Shown here: piece after piece, positions 1 through 5,918 of the stretch
Layout: each line of letters begins with the position of its first letter
Position numbering within the stretch: the stretch's first letter is position 1
Source: Aquificaceae bacterium
GTDB taxonomy: Bacteria; Aquificota; Aquificia; Aquificales; Aquificaceae
Reading direction: 5' to 3'
Length of the DNA stretch: 6,847 nt
Assembly: GCA_025057245.1 (NCBI GenBank)
Contig: JANWYC010000053.1
Coordinates: 1-6,847 of the forward strand
Position numbers and translations under genes: made by a program
The notes under the pieces: generated by a model
Seen by the model: the letters and a program-made list of their open reading frames with translations, nothing else
Database searches by the model: none
Told to the model about the DNA's origin: nothing

Positions 1-77
1 TTATCTCTTCATCCATTCTCTTCGTGCCCTCCGAGACAACTTCAATCACTAAAAGTGGGGGCTTTCTTATGTAGTCC
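1..77 (-). repeat. Catalytic-segment repeat block of the tandem Uma2 pair, in copy 2, reaching the window edge
   Basis: Exact copy of 516-592. The identity may continue beyond position 1. Divergence begins at 78, just 5' of the Tyr90 codon in reading direction. Confidence 0.95.
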
Positions 78-340
78 TCCTCAAAGCCCTCGCATATTAC
101 GGACAAGTCAGGTCTTACCACGGTGTTTTCTGAGACAATCCAATCCACTTCAACCGCACCTACGCACTCACACTCCCCTTCAAGCAGTTCTCCTATATGC
201 CTTACTAAGTTAAACAGAACCATTTGATGAAGTAGCCTCGGTGATGCCATGGCGTATGGGATGCCTTCCAAGAGCTCCCAGTCTCCTTGCCACTTTTGGT
301 AATCCTCATAAGTGTAGTGTGGCAGGTATTTTAGCTTCAT
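1..340 (-). CDS. Uma2 family endonuclease-like protein (DUF820), copy 2, C-terminus outside window
   Basis: My translation from the ATG at 340 is open to the left edge and gives 113 residues. It begins MKLKYLPHYTYEDYQKWQGD and continues through WELLEGIPYAMASP, HQ at 38-39 and VRPDLSVICE with Asp78. LLVIEVVSEGT with Glu100 follows, and the visible part ends MDEEI just before the expected catalytic-helix Lys. It is a tandem paralogue of copy 1, 2 nt downstream. Residues 1-34 and the 24 residues from Tyr90 to Ile113 are identical to copy 1. The 55 residues between are only about half identical and contain compensating one-residue indels. Two cysteines, Cys57 and Cys59, lie where copy 1 has its cluster. 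Whether the C-terminus is intact cannot be seen. Confidence 0.88.
   Translation of the reverse strand, partial: MKLKYLPHYTYEDYQKWQGDWELLEGIPYAMASPRLLHQMVLFNLVRHIGELLEGECECVGAVEVDWIVSENTVVRPDLSVICEGFEEDYIRKPPLLVIEVVSEGTKRMDEEI
240..340 (-). repeat. 5' repeat block of the tandem Uma2 pair, in copy 2
   Basis: Partner of 755-855. Similarity stops abruptly at about 239, where the codons of residue 35 onward diverge. Confidence 0.95.
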
Positions 341-342
341 AT

Positions 343-855
343 CTACCTCCAGACCTTTTCAAGCTCAAGGTTTATCTTACAGCCTTTCAGCTCAAGCTCA
401 AGACGGTCTTTTAAGACAAAAGCTCCATAAGTGTTCTCAAACAGCTTCCAGTCTTTTTTCTCAGGATAGACCAAAAGGTAATACTTCACACCCTGAGCTT
501 GGTACAGCTCAAACTTTATCTCTTCATCCATTCTCTTCGTGCCCTCCGAGACAACTTCAATCACTAAAAGTGGGGGCTTTCTTATGTAGTCCATTGGCTC
601 TTCACAGAGAACCACAAGGTCCGGTCTAACCACCGTGTCTTCTGAAATCACCCAGTCAAGCTCACCAACGCAAAGACAAGGGCAGTCCTCCTTTTCAAAA
701 AGCTCTTCCAAGTGCCTGAAGAGAAGAAAGACAAGCCTTTGGTGAGTATAAAGGGGTGATGCCATGGCGTATGGGATGCCTTCCAACAGCTCCCAGTCTC
801 CTTGCCACTTTTGGTAGTCCTCGTAAGTGTAGTGTGGCAGGTATTTTAGCTTCAT
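343..855 (-). CDS. Uma2 family endonuclease-like protein (DUF820), copy 1
   Basis: A 170-residue cytosolic protein of the Uma2/DUF820 family, which has a PD-(D/E)xK nuclease fold. The cellular role is not established. The family layout is complete: an N-terminal YTYEDYQKW and WELLEGIPYAMASP (about residues 10-34), then HQR at 38-40. The motif VRPDLVVL follows with Asp79, then LLVIEVVSEGT with Glu100. Next comes the downstream helix with Lys114 and Tyr118, then GVKYYLLVYPE (122-132). Asp79, Glu100 and Lys114 are the likely metal and catalytic residues, so the protein looks potentially active. Cys58, Cys60 and Cys62 cluster in the middle. The start at 855 overlaps the nuoCD stop (ATGA) and is preceded by TAGGAG. 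It shares its N-terminus and catalytic segment exactly with copy 2. Its position in a respiratory operon does not by itself indicate a function in respiration. Confidence 0.9.
   Translation of the reverse strand: MKLKYLPHYTYEDYQKWQGDWELLEGIPYAMASPLYTHQRLVFLLFRHLEELFEKEDCPCLCVGELDWVISEDTVVRPDLVVLCEEPMDYIRKPPLLVIEVVSEGTKRMDEEIKFELYQAQGVKYYLLVYPEKKDWKLFENTYGAFVLKDRLELELKGCKINLELEKVWR
345..350 (-). promoter_or_regulatory. Ribosome binding site of Uma2 copy 2, overlapping the copy 1 stop
   Basis: GGAGGT is built from the last Trp-Arg codons and TAG stop of copy 1, 4 nt before the ATG at 340. It is a near-perfect Shine-Dalgarno sequence and supports this start. Confidence 0.75.
516..592 (-). repeat. 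Catalytic-segment repeat block of the tandem Uma2 pair, in copy 1
   Basis: These 77 bases are identical to window positions 1-77, again at offset 515, and encode the segment containing catalytic Glu100. The left limit of the identity cannot be seen, because the partner runs off the window edge. Confidence 0.95.
755..855 (-). repeat. 5' repeat block of the tandem Uma2 pair, in copy 1
   Basis: The 101 bases covering the start codon and first 34 codons match 240-340 at a constant offset of 515. Only 3 mismatches occur (787/272, 817/302, 823/308), all synonymous. Confidence 0.95.
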
Positions 856-2570
856 CGGTCTATCTCTCCTACCACTGGGTCAAGACTTGCCAGTATGGCA
901 ACCGCATCCGCTACCACTCTATCTTTCATAAGCTTTGGATAGACGCAAAGGTTGTACATAGAGCCGGGTCTTATCTTTACCCTGTAGGGCTTTACACCGC
1001 CCGTGGAATAAATGTAAAAACCCAGTTCACCGCGGGGGTTCTCACCAGAAGAGTATATCTCGCCCTGTGGCACTTTCAGACCTATGCCGTCAAGGGGGAG
1101 CTTGAGCTTTTTGGGGTCGGGCGACTCTGCGAAGAAGGGGGCATCCTTACCCATTCTCTCAAGAGCGTTTACGCACTGCTCCACTATCCTCAGGCTCTGC
1201 CTCATCTCCTCAAGCCTTACCAAGTATCTGTCGTAAACATCACCGTTCTCGCCTACCGGCACGTCAAAATCTACCCACGGATAGGCATCGTAAGGTTCAA
1301 CCTTTCTCACGTCGTAAGGCACGCCAGAGCCTCTGGCTACAGGACCAGTAAGACCGTAGTAGTAAACCTCCTCCTTGCTTATAACACCAACACCCACGTT
1401 TCTCCTTAGCCATATACGGTTTCTGCTAAGTATGGTTTCCCACTCTTTCAGCTCTTTTGGAAACCTCTTTACAAAAGCCTTTATAACCTCCAGAGCTCCC
1501 TCTGGAAGGTCCATGCGCACTCCACCAACTCTGGTGTAGGATATGGTTAGTCTTGCACCAGTTATGCCCTCTATTATGTCCATGAGCTTTTCCCTTTCCT
1601 TGAAGGCGTAAAGGAATATGGTTAGAGCTCCAAGGTCCAAGGCGTAAGTGCCAAGCCACAGAAGGTGAGAGTTTATCCTCTGAAGCTCCGACATCATGGT
1701 TCTTATGTATTTTGCCTTCTCCGGCACCAAGTCCTCCACGCCAAGAAGCCTTTCCACAGCCACCACCCACGCCTGATTGGAACAAAGAGCGGAGAGATAG
1801 TCCATACGGTCCGTGTAGACCAAAAACTGGTTGTACATTTCGTTCTCAGCCAGCTTTTCCACTCCCCTGTGTAGTTGACCCAGTATTACATCGCACTGAT
1901 AGACCCTTTCACCCTCAAGGTCAAACAGAAACCACATAGTGCCGTGAGTGCCGGGGTGCAAAGGTCCCCAGTTTAGAACTATTTGAGCCTTTTTCTGAAG
2001 CCTTCTTTTCTCCGTTGTCTCAAGGTCTTCTAAGGTGGGCACGGGCGTGTGCATCCTGTCGTAGTTCATAAGACCCCGAAGGTTATCACCCCAAAGAACT
2101 TCGTTCAGAGAAGGTAAGTATTCGGTGGCGTAGCCTTCCAAGGGGAAGTCTTTCCTCAAAGGATAGTGTTGGTAGGTCTCCCACATAAAGGCACGCACCA
2201 AGTTTTCGTGCCCCTCGTACTGGATGCCAAACATGTCGTAGCACTCGCGCTCCGCCCACTTACCTGCAAACCAGAGCTTTTCCACTGAAGGTAGAACTCC
2301 GTCAGTCCAAGTTTTTACCGCCACTCTTTTTCTCTCGTCAGTGTTGTAAAGGATGTAAAAAGCCTGAAACCTTGGCTTTTTGTCAGGAAAGTCCACCACC
2401 GAGTGGTCTATGAAGAGCTTGTATCCCTTTTCCTCCTTTAGAGTTTTGAGAAGTTCTATAAGCTTATGTTTTGGCACGTGAATGGCGGTAAAAGTGGGCT
2501 TTTCCTCTACCTCTAAAGCCTCAAACCTATTCTTTAGCTCTACAAACTCTTCTCCCTTTGCCCAAGGCAT
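852..2570 (-). CDS. nuoCD: NADH-quinone oxidoreductase subunit CD, natural fusion
   Basis: This is a peripheral-arm subunit of complex I, joining the 30-kDa (NuoC) and 49-kDa (NuoD) proteins in one 572-residue chain (E. coli NuoCD about 600). Residues about 1-175 are NuoC, with the signature region ERECYDMFGIQYEGH at 107-121 and HYPLRKDFPL at 135-144. Val125 occupies a position usually Arg/Lys/Pro in that signature. A short charged linker (about 181-195, EDLETTEKRRLQKK) leads into NuoD. NuoD shows NWGPLHPGTHG at 200-210, containing the quinone-site His. It also has LHRGVEKLAEN at 233-243, and YTDRMDYLS at 252-260 with Tyr258, equivalent to the quinone-ligand Tyr87 of Thermus Nqo4. GPVARGSG follows at 409-416, and the normal ending is DPVVGEIDR. 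The frame is continuous, so the fusion is genuine. The TGA stop overlaps the next ATG as ATGA. nuoB, its usual partner, is not adjacent upstream. Confidence 0.97.
   Translation of the reverse strand: MPWAKGEEFVELKNRFEALEVEEKPTFTAIHVPKHKLIELLKTLKEEKGYKLFIDHSVVDFPDKKPRFQAFYILYNTDERKRVAVKTWTDGVLPSVEKLWFAGKWAERECYDMFGIQYEGHENLVRAFMWETYQHYPLRKDFPLEGYATEYLPSLNEVLWGDNLRGLMNYDRMHTPVPTLEDLETTEKRRLQKKAQIVLNWGPLHPGTHGTMWFLFDLEGERVYQCDVILGQLHRGVEKLAENEMYNQFLVYTDRMDYLSALCSNQAWVVAVERLLGVEDLVPEKAKYIRTMMSELQRINSHLLWLGTYALDLGALTIFLYAFKEREKLMDIIEGITGARLTISYTRVGGVRMDLPEGALEVIKAFVKRFPKELKEWETILSRNRIWLRRNVGVGVISKEEVYYYGLTGPVARGSGVPYDVRKVEPYDAYPWVDFDVPVGENGDVYDRYLVRLEEMRQSLRIVEQCVNALERMGKDAPFFAESPDPKKLKLPLDGIGLKVPQGEIYSSGENPRGELGFYIYSTGGVKPYRVKIRPGSMYNLCVYPKLMKDRVVADAVAILASLDPVVGEIDR
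866..871 (-). promoter_or_regulatory. Ribosome binding site of Uma2 copy 1 inside the nuoCD 3' end
   Basis: TAGGAG is encoded by the Val-Gly-Glu codons near the nuoCD C-terminus, 10 nt before the ATG at 855. With the ATGA overlap it places initiation of the downstream gene within reach of ribosomes finishing nuoCD. Confidence 0.6.
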
Positions 2571-2576
2571 GTTAGA

Positions 2577-2583
2577 CTCCTCT
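2577..2583 (-). promoter_or_regulatory. Ribosome binding site of nuoCD
   Basis: AGAGGAG begins inside the nuoA TAG stop and lies 6 nt before the nuoCD ATG at 2570. It occupies the widest gap in the window (11 nt), which is still too short for a promoter. Confidence 0.75.
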
Positions 2584-2953
2584 ACAGGCTTTCTTCTTCA
2601 TACTGCCAGTTAAGAGCTCCCTTTCTCCAAGCGTACAGAAGCCCATAGGTCAGGATTAGAATAAAGAGAAACATCTCCACAAAGCCAAAGATACCCAAGT
2701 ATCTGTAAACCACCGTCCAAGGGAAGAGAAAGGCAGCTTCTATGTCAAAAAGAAGCAGGAGAAGACCCAAAAGGTAATAACCCTGATGGAATGTGGATTG
2801 AGCGGACTTGTCGTAGAGCGGAACGCCACACTCGTAAGGGTAATCCTGATAGGCATCGGAAGACTTGGGTCCGAGAAGCTTGTTAACGAAGACAAAGACT
2901 AAAGCAATAGCAAGCATCACACCAAAGAAGATGAGCAAAGCCAAGTAACCCAT
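2582..2953 (-). CDS. nuoA: NADH-quinone oxidoreductase subunit A
   Basis: This is a small membrane subunit (ND3 homologue) of complex I at the junction of the membrane and peripheral arms, beside the quinone cavity. It has 123 residues, in the family range, with three membrane segments at about residues 3-24, 58-80 and 90-110. Two diagnostic motifs are present. YECGVP at 40-45 lies on the loop after TM1; its Cys42 falls at the position of mitochondrial ND3 Cys39. FDIEAAFLFPW at 69-79 in TM2 contains the conserved Asp70 and Glu72. It lies between nuoN and nuoCD. In the textbook order nuoA begins the operon and is followed by nuoB, but here it is followed directly by nuoCD. Confidence 0.97.
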   Translation of the reverse strand: MGYLALLIFFGVMLAIALVFVFVNKLLGPKSSDAYQDYPYECGVPLYDKSAQSTFHQGYYLLGLLLLLFDIEAAFLFPWTVVYRYLGIFGFVEMFLFILILTYGLLYAWRKGALNWQYEEESL

Positions 2954-2957
2954 GCAT

Positions 2958-2964
2958 TCACCTC
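2958..2964 (-). promoter_or_regulatory. Ribosome binding site of nuoA, overlapping the nuoN stop
   Basis: GAGGTGA on the minus strand contains the final AGG codon and TGA stop of nuoN, with the nuoA ATG 4 nt after the stop. An out-of-frame ATG lies at 2957-2955. The ATG at 2953 is preferred because it opens the NuoA frame. Confidence 0.75.
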
Positions 2965-4409
2965 ACAAAAAGGTTATCCGCAGAAAGGCTAACAAAGTTC
3001 CATAATATTATAGGCACCGCACCCAAAAGGACAACACCTACAGCAATTAGGATGAGCAGTGACCTTTCTAAACCTGACGCATTCAAGCCTAAACCTCCGT
3101 TCACTTCCTTCATAAACATAAGGGCGGTTATCCTCAGGTAGTAGCCAGTGGATATGCCCGTGGCGGCAATCATAATAAAGGCAAGCCACCAAAGACCTTC
3201 AAAAGAAAGAGCCATGAACACCAAGGCTTTGCCTACAAAACCTACCGTGGGTGGCACCCCCAAAAGGGCAAGTAGGATAACCATAAAGGAAAAGGCAAGC
3301 CACGGCGCTGAAAACCTCATGCCAGAAAACTGCTCCAACCTGTTTTCCCACCCGGGCACCTTTTCCAAGAGCGCAAGCACTATAAAACTACCAAAGCCCA
3401 TAAGAGAATAGGCAAGCAGGAAGTATATAACCGCCTTAAGACCAATAACCTCAGACACCGATATACCAGCCATGATGTAGCCTGAGTGTGCTATGGAAGA
3501 GTAAGCTAAGAGCCTTTTTACATCCTTTTGCACCAGAGCTACCAAGTTGCCGTATATCATGGTTATTGCGGATATTACTCCTACGGTGGTTATCCACGCG
3601 TAGGAAAAGTGCTCCTGCACGTAGGGCATGAGCCTTACCACGGGTGCAAAGAAGGCTAACTTCCCAACAGATGCCATGTAAGCAGTTATGGGCGTAGGCG
3701 CACCCTGATAGGCATCTGGAAGCCAGAAGTGAAAGGGCACCGCACCTATCTTTATGGCAAAGCCTATTAGAAACAGCACAAGACCAAGAACCAAGAAATA
3801 CTGGTTTTGACCCACATGGGTCAGTATGTACCTCAGGTCAAGAGAGCCTGAATAGAGATACATGAAGCCTGCGCCGTAAGAAGCAAGGGCAATAGACAAA
3901 CCACCTAACATAAGGTATTTAAGAGCTCCTTCCTTTGAATTAAAATCAGACCTGAGAAGTGCGGTAAGTATGTAGAAGGATATGGAAACCGCTTCAAGAG
4001 CCACGTAAAGCACCACCAAGTTGTAAGAAGAGACTAAAAACATCCCACCCACAAGGGCGAAGTTCAGTATGTAGTAAAACTCACCAAAGAGAGACCTTTT
4101 ACTCTTGTAGTAAGTGTAGGTAAAGCCTAAAAGCAAAAGGGTAAGCAAGAGCATAAAAGCCTGCATAAGGCTTGAAAACTCATCCCTCCTGTACAACCCG
4201 TAGAAGGTCTCCCCCTTTGCTCCCCAGTTAAACACCAGAAGAAAAATGGCTATGAGATAACCCACAAGGCTTACGCTTACCGCAAGGGCGTGGTTTATCC
4301 TCCTCTGAAGAAGGTCAAGACTAAAGAGTGTAAAACCCGTAAGAAGAACCACCATTTCTGGTAGCAAGAGTTGTAAGTTAGGTAATTCCAGCCTTATAAA
4401 CTGTTCCAT
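2958..4409 (-). CDS. nuoN: NADH-quinone oxidoreductase subunit N
   Basis: This is the antiporter-like proton-pumping subunit of complex I nearest the peripheral arm. Its 483 residues match the family length (E. coli 485), with about 14 hydrophobic segments. Channel residues are all present and in register with E. coli NuoN: Glu139 in VALEAVS (Glu133), Lys164 in ALKYLM (Lys158), and Lys220 and His227 in AIKIGAVPFHFWLPDAYQGA (Lys217, His224). Lys250 in ASVGKLAFF matches Lys247, and Lys394 in GFVGKALVF matches Lys395. LLAYSSIAHSGYI is the usual TM10-like motif. The start follows nuoM TAA by one base. The last codons GTG-AGG-TGA form the ribosome binding site of nuoA. No sign of truncation or frameshift. 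Confidence 0.97.
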   Translation of the reverse strand: MEQFIRLELPNLQLLLPEMVVLLTGFTLFSLDLLQRRINHALAVSVSLVGYLIAIFLLVFNWGAKGETFYGLYRRDEFSSLMQAFMLLLTLLLLGFTYTYYKSKRSLFGEFYYILNFALVGGMFLVSSYNLVVLYVALEAVSISFYILTALLRSDFNSKEGALKYLMLGGLSIALASYGAGFMYLYSGSLDLRYILTHVGQNQYFLVLGLVLFLIGFAIKIGAVPFHFWLPDAYQGAPTPITAYMASVGKLAFFAPVVRLMPYVQEHFSYAWITTVGVISAITMIYGNLVALVQKDVKRLLAYSSIAHSGYIMAGISVSEVIGLKAVIYFLLAYSLMGFGSFIVLALLEKVPGWENRLEQFSGMRFSAPWLAFSFMVILLALLGVPPTVGFVGKALVFMALSFEGLWWLAFIMIAATGISTGYYLRITALMFMKEVNGGLGLNASGLERSLLILIAVGVVLLGAVPIILWNFVSLSADNLFVR

Positions 4410-4410
4410 C

Positions 4411-5907
4411 TTAGCCCCCCACCTTTAGGATTAGGTATTGCAGGAAGTTTTGTATGTAAGGGTCGTAAAAGGCAAAGAAAAGGAAGGGTAGAAAACCAAC
4501 CATAAGCATAGGTACAACCATCAGCAGGAAGGCGGTAAGCTTAAAACCTCTAAGGTCGGTAAAGTGTATTAGTCTACTCTCCTCCTTTGCGTCAAGATAC
4601 AGAGTTTTGAGAAGGTAAAGCACGTAGACCGCACTGAAGAAGGCACCCACTACAACCAAGAAAGCCAACAAAAGCGTGTACTCCCTTGCACCTACTATGG
4701 TTAGGAACTTACCCCAGAAGGAAGAGCCACCCGGCAGACCCATGGAAGAGAAGCCCGTAATGGCAACGAGAATTGCAAAGACTGGCATAAACTTTATGCT
4801 ACCTCTGAGTGCCTGCATGTTAAAACTGTGAAGCCTGTTGTATATAAAGCCTGCCATCATAAACAGAGCGGAGGAAGTAAGACCGTGAGCGAACATCTCA
4901 GTAATGCTTGCTCTAAGACCCTCTACGTTAAGCAAAAACATACCCGCCACCACAAAACCCATATGACTAACGGAGGAGTAGGCAACAAACCTCTTCACGT
5001 TACTCTGGCTTATGGTAAACCACGAAGCAAAGACTATGGTAAGAATGCCCCAAAGAACCATGATAGGCATTAGGAAAACGGAAGCTTCTGGGAAAAGCCC
5101 TATGTTAAACCTTAAAAGAGCATAAGTGCCCATCTTGAGCAGTATGGCGGCGAGCACCACAGAACCTGCGGTGGGAGCTTCACCGTGAGCGTCGGGAAGC
5201 CAAGTGTGAAAAGGTACTATAGGCGTTTTTACCGCAAAGGCTATTAGAAAGAACAGGAACATAAGAACTTCAAACTCAAGGCTGTATTGGTTGTTTATTA
5301 AGTCAAAGTAGTTAAAGGAAAAGTTGCCAAACTGTCTGTAGTGAACTACCGCTATGCTTACTATGCCTAAAAGCAAGAAAAGAGAAGAGACAAAAATGTA
5401 TATGAAGAACTTGTATGCGGAGTACATCCTGAGCTTGTAGCCCCATATGCCTATCACAAAAAACATGGGGACGAGGGTTAGTTCATAGAAGACGTAAAAC
5501 ACCATAAGGTCAAGGCTTGCAAAGACACCGATGAGAAAGGTTTCTGTAAGCAAGAACCATATGTAGTATTCCTTGAGCCTGTGGCTAATCTGATGGTCTC
5601 TGGTGGACCAAAGTATGGCGGATAGGGAGACTAGAGTGGTAAGAATATACATCACGTAAGAAAGTCCGTCAAAACCCAAGTGGAAGCTAAGCCCCAGTTC
5701 AGGAACGAGAGTATACCTTTCCTCAAACTGAACTCTATGAGCCCTTGAGAAATCAAAGAAGAGAAGGGAAAGAAGGGAAAGGACGAAGACCAAAAAGCTA
5801 ACCACAGAAGCAACCCACTTAGAGAGCTCTTCCCTCAAAAACAGGATTATCAGACTACCCACTAAGGGTAGCAACATGCTCACAGATGCAAAGGGAAAGC
5901 CTTCCAT
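4411..5907 (-). CDS. nuoM: NADH-quinone oxidoreductase subunit M
   Basis: This is the middle antiporter-like proton-pumping subunit of the complex I membrane arm. At 498 residues it is full length (E. coli about 509) and highly hydrophobic throughout. Diagnostic features are FYELTLVPMFF with the TM5 Glu142 (E. coli Glu144) and AVKTPIVPFHTWLPDAHGEA with Lys227 and His234 (E. coli Lys234 and His241). LLKMGTYALLRF carries the central Lys258 (E. coli Lys265), and SSVSHMGF and FAHGLTSSALF are also present. The NuoM-type loop LPGGSSFWGKF is present, but the TM12 residue is Lys400 instead of the usual Glu (E. coli Glu407); see findings. The chosen start has a GAGGTGA site at ideal spacing, 4 nt after nuoL. 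The gene ends in Lys-Val-Gly-Gly and TAA, one base before nuoN. Confidence 0.98.
   Translation of the reverse strand: MEGFPFASVSMLLPLVGSLIILFLREELSKWVASVVSFLVFVLSLLSLLFFDFSRAHRVQFEERYTLVPELGLSFHLGFDGLSYVMYILTTLVSLSAILWSTRDHQISHRLKEYYIWFLLTETFLIGVFASLDLMVFYVFYELTLVPMFFVIGIWGYKLRMYSAYKFFIYIFVSSLFLLLGIVSIAVVHYRQFGNFSFNYFDLINNQYSLEFEVLMFLFFLIAFAVKTPIVPFHTWLPDAHGEAPTAGSVVLAAILLKMGTYALLRFNIGLFPEASVFLMPIMVLWGILTIVFASWFTISQSNVKRFVAYSSVSHMGFVVAGMFLLNVEGLRASITEMFAHGLTSSALFMMAGFIYNRLHSFNMQALRGSIKFMPVFAILVAITGFSSMGLPGGSSFWGKFLTIVGAREYTLLLAFLVVVGAFFSAVYVLYLLKTLYLDAKEESRLIHFTDLRGFKLTAFLLMVVPMLMVGFLPFLFFAFYDPYIQNFLQYLILKVGG
4420..4425 (-). promoter_or_regulatory. Ribosome binding site of nuoN inside the last codons of nuoM
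   Basis: AAGGTG (continuing into a run of six G) is encoded by the last Lys-Val codons of nuoM, about 10 nt before the nuoN ATG at 4409. The stop-to-start gap is one base, so nuoN has no other place for an initiation signal. Confidence 0.65.
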
Positions 5908-5911
5908 AGTC

Positions 5912-5918
5912 TCACCTC
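5912..5918 (-). promoter_or_regulatory. Ribosome binding site of nuoM, overlapping the nuoL stop
   Basis: The minus strand reads GAGGTGA, then GACT, then ATG. The site is made of the last Arg codon (AGG) and TGA stop of nuoL, so nuoM initiation sits exactly where nuoL translation ends. This supports the start at 5907 and translational coupling. Confidence 0.8.

Noticed and set aside
1..592. The 77-base exact repeat as a possible insertion-sequence end, attachment site or CRISPR repeat
   Set aside because: The repeat is in frame at the same place in two paralogous genes and encodes the conserved catalytic segment. There are no inverted ends, transposase or regular spacers.
756..1409. A 217-codon open frame on the plus strand across the Uma2/nuoCD junction
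   Set aside because: It lies antisense to the strongly supported nuoCD and Uma2 start, resembles no family I recognise, and has no ribosome binding site. It is a shadow of the real genes.
1426..1785. A 119-codon frame on the minus strand inside nuoCD
   Set aside because: It is out of frame with the conserved NuoD domain, and its Gly/Ser/Trp/His-rich sequence is typical of a shifted frame.
2571..2581. An internal promoter or terminator in the widest gap of the operon
   Set aside because: The gap is only 11 nt and is filled by the ribosome binding site of nuoCD. No hairpin with a T-run is present.
4828..5073. A small plus-strand frame with many Lys and His residues
   Set aside because: It is antisense to conserved NuoM membrane segments, with no initiation signal and no independent support.
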